A stretch of 42,427 bases of DNA from Bacteroidales bacterium. GTDB taxonomy: Bacteria; Bacteroidota; Bacteroidia; Bacteroidales; UBA932. Below, in pieces: positions 26,024 to 33,020 of the stretch. Below the pieces are notes generated by a model that searched no databases, was not told where the DNA came from, and saw nothing but the letters and a program-made list of their open reading frames with translations. The DNA is taken from assembly GCA_017471025.1 (NCBI GenBank), contig JAFUWX010000062.1, forward strand, positions 1 through 42,427, written 5' to 3'. Positions within the stretch are counted from its first letter, which is position 1. Each line of letters begins with the position of its first letter. Made by a program: the position numbers and the translations under genes.

Positions 26024-27475
26024 ATGAAACGCCTACTCCCCTTTCTGGCCGCTTTGCTGCTGCTTTCCTGCAGCCGCGGCGGCGCGTACCCCGAATCGTT
26101 CCGGGACCTCGACGGCCAGCCTATCGGCGTCCTGACCACCTTCACCCAGCAGCCCCAGCTGGAGCGCAACATCCAGGAGGCCCGGTATCTCCCCTTCGAA
26201 GACCTGATGTCCATGTCCCTGGCCCTGCGCAAGGACCAGATCAAGGGCTTTGTCTGCAGGCGGTCCGGAAGCGAGCATCTGCTCGCCGAGCACCCGGGCT
26301 TCCGCATCCTGCCGGGACCCGCGCTGCTGGACACGGCCGCCGTCGCCTTCCGCCCCGAAGACGGGCTGCTGGCCGGCCAGTTCAACGCTTTCCTGCAGGA
26401 GATCCGGCAGGACGGGACCCTGGCGGCCATGCAGGACAAATGGTTCGGCCAGGGCGGAGAGAAACACCCGTATCCGCATAACCATGATGCGGGAGAGCCC
26501 CTGCGCGTAGGCGTGGAAGTCGGACAGACGTTTTTTACCTATGTCAGTGAAGATGAAGAAGTTGGCTTCGAACCCGAGCTGATGGTCCGCTTCGGGGAAT
26601 ATCTCGGCCGCCCCGTCCGTTTCGTGGAAATGACCGGCTCCGGCATGGTCCCCGCCCTGAAATCAGGCCGGGTGGACGCGCTGGTGAGCGGCATCACCCC
26701 TACCCTGGCCCGCCAGCGGGGCGTGCTGTTTTCCGAACCTTATGATATTTCCGAGCTCTGCCTCGTGGTGCGTCAGCATGTCGCCGGGCAGAACCTGCTC
26801 ACCAAACTGGGCCATGATTTCCGGGACAATCTCGTGACGGAGAAGCGCTATCTGCTGATCCTGGAAGGCCTCTGGACCACGCTGATTATCACCTTCTTCT
26901 CGATGCTGCTGGGCGGATTGCTGGGCGTCCTGCTGTGCCTGTGCCGGATGTCCCGGCGCCGGCGGGTGCGCCGTTTCGCCGAAGCGTATTGCAGCATCGT
27001 CGAAGGCATCCCGATCCTGGTCCTGCTGCTGCTCATGTTCTATGTCGTGTTCGCCTTCTCCCCGCTCAGCGGGAAGATCGTGGCCATCCTCACTTTCTCC
27101 CTGCATTTCGCCAGCGGCGCCTGCGAGTGCTTCTACAGCGGCGTGGAGAGCGTGAGCGACGACCAGCGGCAGGCCGGTCTCACCCTGGGACTCACGCGGA
27201 TGCAGACCATCCGGCACATCGTCATGCCCCAGGCCGCGCACGTGTTCCTGCCCCTGTACAAGGGCCGCAGCATCACACTCCTGGAGAACACGTCCATCGT
27301 GGGCTTCATCGCCATCAAGGACCTGACCAAGGTGGTGGACATCGTCCGCAGCCAGACCTACGACGCCTTGGTGCCGCTTGGCCTGCTGGCTGTCATCTAT
27401 TTCCTGCTCACCCGTCTGCTCGGTGTGGTCCTGGACCGCATCGGCGACCTTTTCATCCAACGCCATGCCCGATAG
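26024..27475 (+). CDS. Amino-acid-type ABC transporter: substrate-binding domain (lobe order swapped) fused to permease
   Basis: A 483-residue lipoprotein-like fusion (MKRLLPFLAALLLLSC, Cys16). Residues about 28-145 look like lobe 2 plus the C-terminal end of a family-3 solute-binding protein (DLDGQPIGVLTTFT, ending FLQEIRQDGTLAAMQDKWFG). Residues about 158-252 look like lobe 1 (LRVGVEVGQTFFTYV, GFEPELMVRFGEYLG, GRVDALVSGITPTLARQRGV, FSEPYD). Lobe order is therefore reversed relative to the usual protein. Residues about 275-480 are the His/Glu/polar-amino-acid permease with EAA loop QRQAGLTLGLTRMQTIRHIVMPQA (381-404). The GTG at 26018 lies inside the promoter box, so the ATG at 26024 is chosen. 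It overlaps the ATPase gene by 11 bases. Confidence 0.9.
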   Translation: MKRLLPFLAALLLLSCSRGGAYPESFRDLDGQPIGVLTTFTQQPQLERNIQEARYLPFEDLMSMSLALRKDQIKGFVCRRSGSEHLLAEHPGFRILPGPALLDTAAVAFRPEDGLLAGQFNAFLQEIRQDGTLAAMQDKWFGQGGEKHPYPHNHDAGEPLRVGVEVGQTFFTYVSEDEEVGFEPELMVRFGEYLGRPVRFVEMTGSGMVPALKSGRVDALVSGITPTLARQRGVLFSEPYDISELCLVVRQHVAGQNLLTKLGHDFRDNLVTEKRYLLILEGLWTTLIITFFSMLLGGLLGVLLCLCRMSRRRRVRRFAEAYCSIVEGIPILVLLLLMFYVVFAFSPLSGKIVAILTFSLHFASGACECFYSGVESVSDDQRQAGLTLGLTRMQTIRHIVMPQAAHVFLPLYKGRSITLLENTSIVGFIAIKDLTKVVDIVRSQTYDALVPLGLLAVIYFLLTRLLGVVLDRIGDLFIQRHAR

Positions 27476-28583
27476 AAACATCCTCGAAGTACGTGATCTG
27501 TTCATGACGCTCGGCAACGGGACGAAGGTCTTGAGCCGGGTCAATCTGTCCATCAAAAAAGGCGAAATCGTCACGCTCATCGGCCCGTCGGGCTGCGGCA
27601 AGAGCACCCTGCTCCAGTGCCTCAACCTGCTGAACACGCCTTCGTCCGGGACGCTGTTCTTCCATGACGAGCCCTTCCCCCAGCGGGAGAAGCCGGCCAC
27701 CGAGCTCCGCCGGAAAGTGGGGATGGTCCTCCAGGAACCGAGCATTTTCAAGCATTTGGACGTTCTGGGCAATGTCATCCTCGGCCCGACGCTGGTCCTC
27801 GGGATGAAGCGGGAGGATGCGGAGAAAAAGGGCATGGACCTGCTGCGCCAGGTCGGTCTCGCGGAGAAGGCGCATCGCCGGTCCACGGACCTGTCCGGCG
27901 GGGAGAAACAGCGTCTGGGCATCGCCAGATGCCTGTCCATGGACCCGGAAATCATCCTTTTCGATGAGCCGACAGCGGCCCTGGACCCCCGGATGACGAG
28001 CGAGGTGAAGTCTGTGATGCTGGCTTTGGCGAAAAAGGGGATGACGATGGTGGTCGCCACGCACGACCTGCAACTGGCGCGGGACATCAGTACGCGTATC
28101 GTGTTTATGCAGGACGGGGAAATCGTCGAGTCGGGAACGGTGGAGCAGGTCCTGGACAATCCGCGCAAGACGCTGACCCGGATTTTCGTGGAGAACCTGG
28201 AGAGTCTGATTTTCCATGTCGCGAGCCGCGACTACGACCTGTATGAGATGAACGCCCGGATCGAGTGGTTCTGCAAGCATTATGACCTGGGCAGGCTGTA
28301 TTTCCAGCTGGAGCTGGTGTTGGAGGAGATGCTGACCAAGGTGCTGCCTTTTACCGGTGCGGTCGGGATCCGGATCCACAGCCATGAGGACAGGCGGGGC
28401 GCGTCGGTGGAGATCGAGCAGGAGAATTGCAGCCGGCCTATCCTGGACCGGCCGGACCTGGATGAGCTTTCGCTGATGATTATCCGGGGCATGACGACGT
28501 CCCTGAAGGAAAAGAAGGCCGGCAAGGGCCGGATCATCCAGCTGGAGGTCCGCCTGAACGACATGGAACATTCCGAAAAATAA
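27465..28583 (+). CDS. Amino-acid-type ABC transporter ATPase with C-terminal GHKL-like extension
   Basis: A 372-residue protein from the ATG at 27465, overlapping the permease stop by 11 bases. Residues 1-240 are a polar-amino-acid ABC ATPase: Walker A GPSGCGKST, Q-loop VLQEPS, signature LSGGEKQR, Walker B IILFDEPTAALDP and switch His in VVATHD. About 130 extra residues follow (about 242-372), with LELVLEEMLTKV, GIRIHSHEDRRGASVEIEQ and LSLMIIRGMTTSLKEKKAGKGRIIQLEV. This order resembles an RsbW/SpoIIAB-like HATPase fold in which the N-box Asn is replaced, so ATP binding there is doubtful. The extension could regulate transport. Typical members of this ATPase family end near residue 245. Confidence 0.9.
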   Translation: MPDRNILEVRDLFMTLGNGTKVLSRVNLSIKKGEIVTLIGPSGCGKSTLLQCLNLLNTPSSGTLFFHDEPFPQREKPATELRRKVGMVLQEPSIFKHLDVLGNVILGPTLVLGMKREDAEKKGMDLLRQVGLAEKAHRRSTDLSGGEKQRLGIARCLSMDPEIILFDEPTAALDPRMTSEVKSVMLALAKKGMTMVVATHDLQLARDISTRIVFMQDGEIVESGTVEQVLDNPRKTLTRIFVENLESLIFHVASRDYDLYEMNARIEWFCKHYDLGRLYFQLELVLEEMLTKVLPFTGAVGIRIHSHEDRRGASVEIEQENCSRPILDRPDLDELSLMIIRGMTTSLKEKKAGKGRIIQLEVRLNDMEHSEK

Positions 28584-28699
28584 GCTACCTCATTTCAAAA
28601 CCTTCCGCTTCGCTCCATCCCTCCCAAACAAGTTTGGGCCCCTCCCTCTAATGTGGCCGAGGGTGGCCACAGGTTTTGAAACGAGGTAGCTTATTTTTC
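28575..28699. repeat. Long 29-bp inverted repeat with two nested hairpins
   Basis: Arms 28575-28603 and 28671-28699 are complementary at 28 of 29 positions. Between them sit two smaller hairpins: CCCAAAC/GTTTGGG (28623-28638) and TGTGGCC/GGCCACA (28652-28671). The left arm includes the stop codon of the ABC ATPase gene, and the right arm ends in a T-rich run. It can act as a terminator for the plus-strand operon, but it is far larger and more branched than a normal one. The nested plan suggests a repeat-element origin. Confidence 0.85.
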
Positions 28700-28719
28700 T
28701 TCATTCAGATGCTGAAAAG

Positions 28720-28750
28720 GGGCTGACCAATCAAATCTCTTGGCCAGCCC
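28720..28750 (-). terminator. Hairpin terminator of the glucanotransferase gene
   Basis: GGGCTGACCA (28720-28729) pairs with TGGCCAGCCC (28741-28750) with one mismatch and an 11-base loop. On the minus strand it lies 20 bases past the stop and is followed by CCTTTTC. It gives the convergent unit its own stop signal, separate from the larger repeat. Confidence 0.65.
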
Positions 28751-28769
28751 ATTTGGACATTTTGTTTCG

Positions 28770-31157
28770 CTATTCTCCGCGGCCGGAGTCCGCGATCAGC
28801 CCCTTCAGGTGGGCGTTGAAATCGGTCTCCTGGATCAGCTGCTCCAGCGTCAGATGCATCCGGTAGCGCCAGTAGTAGCGCGGGATGGCCGGCACATTGA
28901 TCCGCTCGTCGGCCGGATTGCCCTGATAGCGGACCTGCCCGTCGATGGACAGCCAGTCCTGCAGCGGCAGGACCGTCAGCATGGCCGGGGATTTCAGGTG
29001 CTGGTCCACCACCCGTTCACACACCCAAGGCTCGCAGAAATACGGCACTTCGCCGCCGCAGCTCAGCATGTTGTAGTAGAAATGGGCGGTCACTTCCCGG
29101 TCTTCCTCCCACCAGGCCCGCAGCGGGCTGGTGTCGTGGGTGCCGGTCGCACAGACGCAGAAGTAGGGATAATACGCCGGATTGGCGAATTCTTCGGTCA
29201 CGGACTTGGGCATCCGCTGGATTTCCAGCGACAGGACGCCGAGCTCGCGCATCGCATCCGGCACGCAGTCCGGAATCATGCCGAGGTCTTCGCCGCAGGT
29301 AAGCATATCCGTCGTCCCGAGCAGGGACGGGAGCTTGAACATGGCGGAGTCCTTCCAGAACTGGTTGTGACGCTTGTAAAAGAAATCGTTGTACAGGGCG
29401 TTGAAACGGTCTTTCTGCCAGGGTGCGAGGGCGTCGTACTTGGCCGTGCGCTGTCCGCCGATCCGGGGATGGTAGAAGCCTTTGCGGCGCGGGTCTTCCA
29501 GGAAGAGGACGTTCGTCTCGTCGCCGTCCGGGGTGCTCAGCCAGTCGATGTCGAAGCCCTGGGCGCGAAGTTCGTCGCCGCTGTACGGCAAGGCCGGGCT
29601 GAAATGGCCCATCAGGCCGCTCTTGTACGGAAGCGGAATCTCCCATATCCGGAAAAATCCGAGGATATGGTCGATCCGGAAGGCATCGAAATATTCGCTC
29701 ATCTTGCTCATCCGGGCCTTCCACCAGGAGAAGTCGTCCTCGGCCATCTTTTCCCAGTTATAGGTCGGGAATCCCCAGTTCTGGCCTTCTGCGGCAAAGG
29801 CATCCGGCGGTGCTCCGGCCTGGGAATCCAGGTGGAAGAGCTCGGGATAGGCCCAGGCATCGACGCTGGTGCGGCTGATGCCGATCGGGAGGTCGCCTTT
29901 CAGGCCGACGCCATGGGCATGGGCATACGCGACCGCATCCTTGAGCTGGGCGTCCAGGTGATATTGTTCAAAGCAATAGAACCCGACCTCGGCGGGATGC
30001 TCGGCGGCATATTTCTTGGCCTTGGCGGGGGTATATTTCGCAAAGGCGCCCCACTGGCTGAAGTCCGGGGTCCCATGGGCATCGCGCAGGCAGCAGAAGA
30101 CGGCATAAGGGATGAGCCAGCCGTCATTGGCCTTGCGGAAGTCCTGGTAGGCGGGTGTCTGCTCGACTTTGGCGCCCTGGGTGGCATATACCTTGCGCAG
30201 CAACCGGGCTTTTTCGTTGTTCACGCGTTCGTAATCTACGCTCGGCAGGGCGTTCAACTCGTCCCGCAGGGCTTTGTAGGCCTTGTCGGCCCGCACGCCG
30301 GCCGCCGGCAGATGCACGAACTGCGGATGCAGGGCGAAGGTGGAATTCGCGTTATACGGATAGGAATCCTGCCAGGTCCCCGTCATCGTGGTGTCGTTGA
30401 TGGGGAGCAGCTGGATCAGGTTCTGGCCGGTCAGGACCGCCCAATCGACAAGTTTCTTGATGTCGGCGAATTCCCCGATACCGAAGCTGTCTTCGGTCCG
30501 CAGGGAGAAGACGGGGACGGCCGTCCCGGCGCCGCGCCAGGGGCGCGTCGGGAAGGATACCGTAAGCGCCTGAACCTCATGCACCTGCGGGACATCCGCA
30601 TGCCGGTTGTCGCCATTTTCCCAGAAGAGGGGCTTGCCGGTCTTGTCGTCTATGACGAGGAATTTGTAGTCGATGGCCTCCTGCACGTCCAGGGTAATCC
30701 GCCATTCGGGGGCATGCGTATCGCTCAGGCGATGGAATTTCTTCCAATTGCCGAGGGCTTTGCCGCTTCCGGCCAGGGCGACGGCCTGCCCGCTGCGGAT
30801 TTCGGGCGCCTGCAGGATCAGGGTCAGATTGCCTTTTCCCTTGTCTTCCACGCGTTTATCGCGGCGGAAAACCACTTCCGTAAAGAACTGGCTGCAGAAG
30901 GGCGAACGGCCCATGCCGTCGTTCCAACGGTCCCGGATGACCAGGTCCTTGGCCTTCGGGGCGAAATGCGGCCGCCATTCCTTCCGGACGCAGACGCCGT
31001 CCCGATGAAGTTCGTAGGTATATTCTCCGGCCAGGGCGGGAAGCGTCAGCTGCCACAGACCGGCGCTGACATATTCCATAGCCTGGACTTTCTTCCCCTG
31101 GCGCAGGACCAGCGTCTCGCCCCAGGCGGTATTGTACTCGATTGTGATTTTTACCAT
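28770..31157 (-). CDS. malQ: 4-alpha-glucanotransferase, DPE2-like GH77 with N-terminal starch-binding domains
   Basis: A 795-residue cytosolic enzyme. Residues about 1-70 and 108-200 are two CBM20-like domains (the second with VALAGSGKALGNWKK). GH77 fills about 205-780 with nucleophile Asp496 (DAFRIDHILGFFRIWEIP), acid/base Glu623 (TCGEDLGMIP) and stabiliser Asp675 (GTHDTSPLRAWW). Doubled CBM20 plus a long catalytic region is the DPE2/Bacteroidetes MalQ plan rather than the short E. coli type. It rearranges maltodextrins, releasing glucose, after import by the sus system. The ATG at 31157 is chosen because the -7 box at 31179-31186 overlaps the longer frame's start. No signal peptide. Confidence 0.94.
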   Translation of the reverse strand: MVKITIEYNTAWGETLVLRQGKKVQAMEYVSAGLWQLTLPALAGEYTYELHRDGVCVRKEWRPHFAPKAKDLVIRDRWNDGMGRSPFCSQFFTEVVFRRDKRVEDKGKGNLTLILQAPEIRSGQAVALAGSGKALGNWKKFHRLSDTHAPEWRITLDVQEAIDYKFLVIDDKTGKPLFWENGDNRHADVPQVHEVQALTVSFPTRPWRGAGTAVPVFSLRTEDSFGIGEFADIKKLVDWAVLTGQNLIQLLPINDTTMTGTWQDSYPYNANSTFALHPQFVHLPAAGVRADKAYKALRDELNALPSVDYERVNNEKARLLRKVYATQGAKVEQTPAYQDFRKANDGWLIPYAVFCCLRDAHGTPDFSQWGAFAKYTPAKAKKYAAEHPAEVGFYCFEQYHLDAQLKDAVAYAHAHGVGLKGDLPIGISRTSVDAWAYPELFHLDSQAGAPPDAFAAEGQNWGFPTYNWEKMAEDDFSWWKARMSKMSEYFDAFRIDHILGFFRIWEIPLPYKSGLMGHFSPALPYSGDELRAQGFDIDWLSTPDGDETNVLFLEDPRRKGFYHPRIGGQRTAKYDALAPWQKDRFNALYNDFFYKRHNQFWKDSAMFKLPSLLGTTDMLTCGEDLGMIPDCVPDAMRELGVLSLEIQRMPKSVTEEFANPAYYPYFCVCATGTHDTSPLRAWWEEDREVTAHFYYNMLSCGGEVPYFCEPWVCERVVDQHLKSPAMLTVLPLQDWLSIDGQVRYQGNPADERINVPAIPRYYWRYRMHLTLEQLIQETDFNAHLKGLIADSGRGE

Positions 31158-31178
31158 AAGGCCTTCATTTTTAGCATA

Positions 31179-31186
31179 CAAATATA
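31179..31186 (-). promoter_or_regulatory. -7 box TATATTTG for the glucanotransferase gene
   Basis: It matches TAnnTTTG on the minus strand, 21 bases ahead of the ATG at 31157. It settles the start codon in favour of the internal ATG. Confidence 0.65.
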
Positions 31187-31243
31187 ATCATTTTTATTCA
31201 GAATATACTTGTTGCCTTCGCACTTGGCCCGAAGTCCGGCCGC

Positions 31244-32086
31244 CTATATCGAGAAGACCACCAGCAGCACCAGCCCGGCCAGCATAAGCGCCAGGACACC
31301 AGCCTTTTGGGCGATCCGGCGTTCCTTGAACACCAAGGCGCCCAGAGCGAAGGTGATGATGACGGAGGCGCGGCGGACCAGGGAGATGACCGACAGCATG
31401 GCCCCGTCCTGTTTGAGGGCGAAGAAATAGAGCATGTCGGCTCCGGTGATGAGCACGGCGATGACCGGAAGGGTCCAGTGGAGACGCAGCTTTTCTTTAT
31501 GGCCGTGCAGGGAACGGATGAGGATGACGGCCCCCAGGAGCAGGGTGATATAGATATTGGTCCAGCTTTGGACGAAAAGCGGCTGCATGCCGGGCATGAT
31601 GTGTTTGTCCCACATGGCGCTGGCCACGCCCGTCAGGACGGAGACCGCCATGGCCCAGAAGCCTTTGTTGCCCTTGAAGGACAAGCCTTCCCGGCTGCTG
31701 CTGAGGCTCAGGAGCCACAGGGCGATGAGCACCGCTGCGATACCGATCCATTGCATCGGAGACGGCCTTTCGCCGAAGAGCAGGACGGAGAAAAGGACCA
31801 CGAAAACGGGTCTGGAGGCCTTGAAGGTACTGACGGTGGTGATGGGAAGCAGCTGAAGGGCGATCATGCCGCTGACCCACGAAGTGGTGACCAGGACGGC
31901 CTTGAACATCAGACGCAGGTGGTCGGGAAGCGTCCCGGCCGTGATGAACGGAAGAAGCATCAACGAGCACAGGGCCGTCGATACGAAGAGTATCCAATAT
32001 GTTCCATTGTGCTTCAGGGCGGTTTTCTTCGCCACGTCGTACAGACCCAGCAGGACCGCGGAAGCAAGTGCCATCCATATCCACAT
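31244..32086 (-). CDS. EamA/DMT-family transporter
   Basis: A 280-residue inner-membrane protein with about ten hydrophobic helices in two homologous halves. The first EamA repeat runs from MWIWMALASAVLLGLYDVAKK through RPVFVVLFSVLLFGERPSPMQWIG; the second ends with RRASVIITFALGALVFKERRIAQKAGVLALMLAGLVLL, both carrying the conserved glutamate before the last helix. It exports or imports an unknown small metabolite. A frame up to 32128 exists, but the TATCTTTG box at 32094-32101 lies inside it, so the start at 32086 is chosen. That box leaves almost no 5' leader. Confidence 0.9.
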   Translation of the reverse strand: MWIWMALASAVLLGLYDVAKKTALKHNGTYWILFVSTALCSLMLLPFITAGTLPDHLRLMFKAVLVTTSWVSGMIALQLLPITTVSTFKASRPVFVVLFSVLLFGERPSPMQWIGIAAVLIALWLLSLSSSREGLSFKGNKGFWAMAVSVLTGVASAMWDKHIMPGMQPLFVQSWTNIYITLLLGAVILIRSLHGHKEKLRLHWTLPVIAVLITGADMLYFFALKQDGAMLSVISLVRRASVIITFALGALVFKERRIAQKAGVLALMLAGLVLLVVFSI

Positions 32087-32093
32087 AGCCGTG

Positions 32094-32101
32094 CAAAGAT
32101 A
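32094..32101 (-). promoter_or_regulatory. -7 box TATCTTTG for the EamA transporter gene
   Basis: It matches TAnnTTTG on the minus strand and ends 7 bases before the ATG, so a leaderless or near-leaderless transcript is predicted. Confidence 0.6.
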
Positions 32102-32190
32102 GCAAAACTGCCTGGCATTTCCAATCAAGGGCGGTTAAATCGCTGAAATAAAGGAGGCGCCGCATATTTGCATTTCATGGAAATAATATT

Positions 32191-32198
32191 TATCTTTG
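32191..32198 (+). promoter_or_regulatory. -7 box TATCTTTG for tRNA-Ser
   Basis: It matches TAnnTTTG and ends 15 bases before the mature tRNA 5' end. That allows a short trimmed 5' leader. Confidence 0.6.
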
Positions 32199-32213
32199 TA
32201 GCCCTTTTCACCC

Positions 32214-32300
32214 GGTGGGGTGTCCGAGTGGTTGAAGGAGCCTGCCTCGAAAACAGGTGTACGGGAGACCGTATCGGGGGTTCGAATCCCTTCCCCACCG
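32214..32300 (+). tRNA. tRNA-Ser (anticodon CGA)
   Basis: A 7-bp acceptor GGTGGGG/CCCCACC, a D arm beginning TCCGAGTGGTTGAAGG, the anticodon CGA at 32248-32250 in loop CTCGAAA, a long class II variable arm (ACGG/CCGT) and a T arm with TTCGAAT identify a serine tRNA reading UCG. CCA is not encoded (GCA follows). The pair at the base of the anticodon loop (C32245, A32253) is mismatched. It marks the left border of the accessory region. Confidence 0.95.
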
Positions 32301-32302
32301 CA

Positions 32303-32338
32303 AAAAAGCGGCCTACACATACGTGTGGGCCGCTTTTT
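32303..32338 (+). terminator. tRNA-Ser terminator
   Basis: AGCGGCCTACAC pairs with GTGTGGGCCGCT (one wobble pair) around a 4-base loop, flanked by A-rich and T-rich runs. It immediately follows the tRNA. Confidence 0.85.
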
Positions 32339-32345
32339 CTATTTC

Positions 32346-32377
32346 GTGTCCCTTTTTATGTCCCTTCCGTGTCCCTT
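32346..32377. repeat. Three 9-bp direct repeats, (G/A)TGTCCCTT, at helical spacing
   Basis: Copies start at 32346, 32358 and 32369, spaced 12 and 11 bases, directly after the tRNA terminator. The spacing puts them on one face of the helix. Arm-type sites of a tyrosine integrase that used the tRNA are one explanation. No integrase gene is in the window. Confidence 0.55.
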
Positions 32378-32485
32378 TTTTCACAGCTAAATTGAGCTTA
32401 TTTTATAAACGGTGCCATACTCTTTTGAATAATTGATTCATTTTTCACTATACTAAAAAATTTCTGCGTATTTTTTTATAATTAT

Positions 32486-32517
32486 TTTGTAATATTAAAT
32501 TTTATTCGTTATTTTTG
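32486..32517 (+). promoter_or_regulatory. Complete Bacteroidetes promoter for the DUF3853-like gene
   Basis: -33 TTTG (32486-32489) and -7 TATTTTTG (32510-32517) are separated by exactly 20 bases. The gene starts 20 bases later. The surrounding sequence is very AT-rich compared with the region left of the tRNA. Confidence 0.7.
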
Positions 32518-32537
32518 CGGCAAATTATACATAATAA

Positions 32538-32849
32538 ATGAACCTCGAAGAATTAAAGATTAAAAGAGTCATCGATATGGATGGCAACGATATTATCTCA
32601 TTATTGGATGCGGTATTACTCTCTCGCACTGCGAACCAGGAACCGACCCTGGCCAAAGGACAGCGCGAGCTAGCCAAAGCTTTATATTGCGGAATCACGT
32701 TAATATGTAAAATGCAAGTGGCTGGAGTTCTTAACCCGGCGATTGTCTCAAAAATCGGTCGCTCGTTTGTTTACGATGTCGATAAGGCACGTGAAGTAGC
32801 TAAGATGTACACACTTCAAAGAAACGAAGATGAAGACGACTTTTTTTAA
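32538..32849 (+). CDS. DUF3853-like small helix-turn-helix protein
   Basis: A 103-residue protein. The central part ELAKALYCGITLICKMQVAGVLNPAIVSKIGRSFVYDVDKAREVAK has the DUF3853 layout: a helix, a short turn, a recognition-like helix ending in a small hydrophobic segment, then IGR plus a strand and a D-x-x-K-A helix. These proteins are common in Bacteroidales mobile elements and probably bind DNA, like excisionase-type factors. It is the first gene to the right of the tRNA and has its own full promoter. A highly acidic tail (NEDEDDFF) closes the protein. Family match is by pattern only. Confidence 0.65.
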   Translation: MNLEELKIKRVIDMDGNDIISLLDAVLLSRTANQEPTLAKGQRELAKALYCGITLICKMQVAGVLNPAIVSKIGRSFVYDVDKAREVAKMYTLQRNEDEDDFF

Positions 32850-32938
32850 TCAGTAGTGTGCTTGAGCCGCTGTCTTGCAGACATCCCGTGTAAGGATGGT
32901 CGCCATATCCGGGATCCAGGCGCTTGCCTAAAGATACC

Positions 32939-33000
32939 GGTTATCCCAGTAACCTTTTTCGCATAAAATTTGGTTACTGCGATAACCTTTCGTATATTTG
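32939..33000 (+). promoter_or_regulatory. Promoter with two GGTTA-N6-TAACC operators ahead of the DUF4143 ATPase gene
   Basis: -33 TTTG (32969-32972) and -7 TATATTTG (32993-33000) are 20 bases apart. GGTTACTGCGATAACC (32972-32987) fills the spacer; a near reverse-complement copy lies at 32939-32954. A repressor bound at the spacer site would block RNA polymerase. A decayed copy of the whole block is at 39567-39629. Confidence 0.7.
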
Positions 33001-33020
33001 CGCCTGAAAACATAGCTGCA

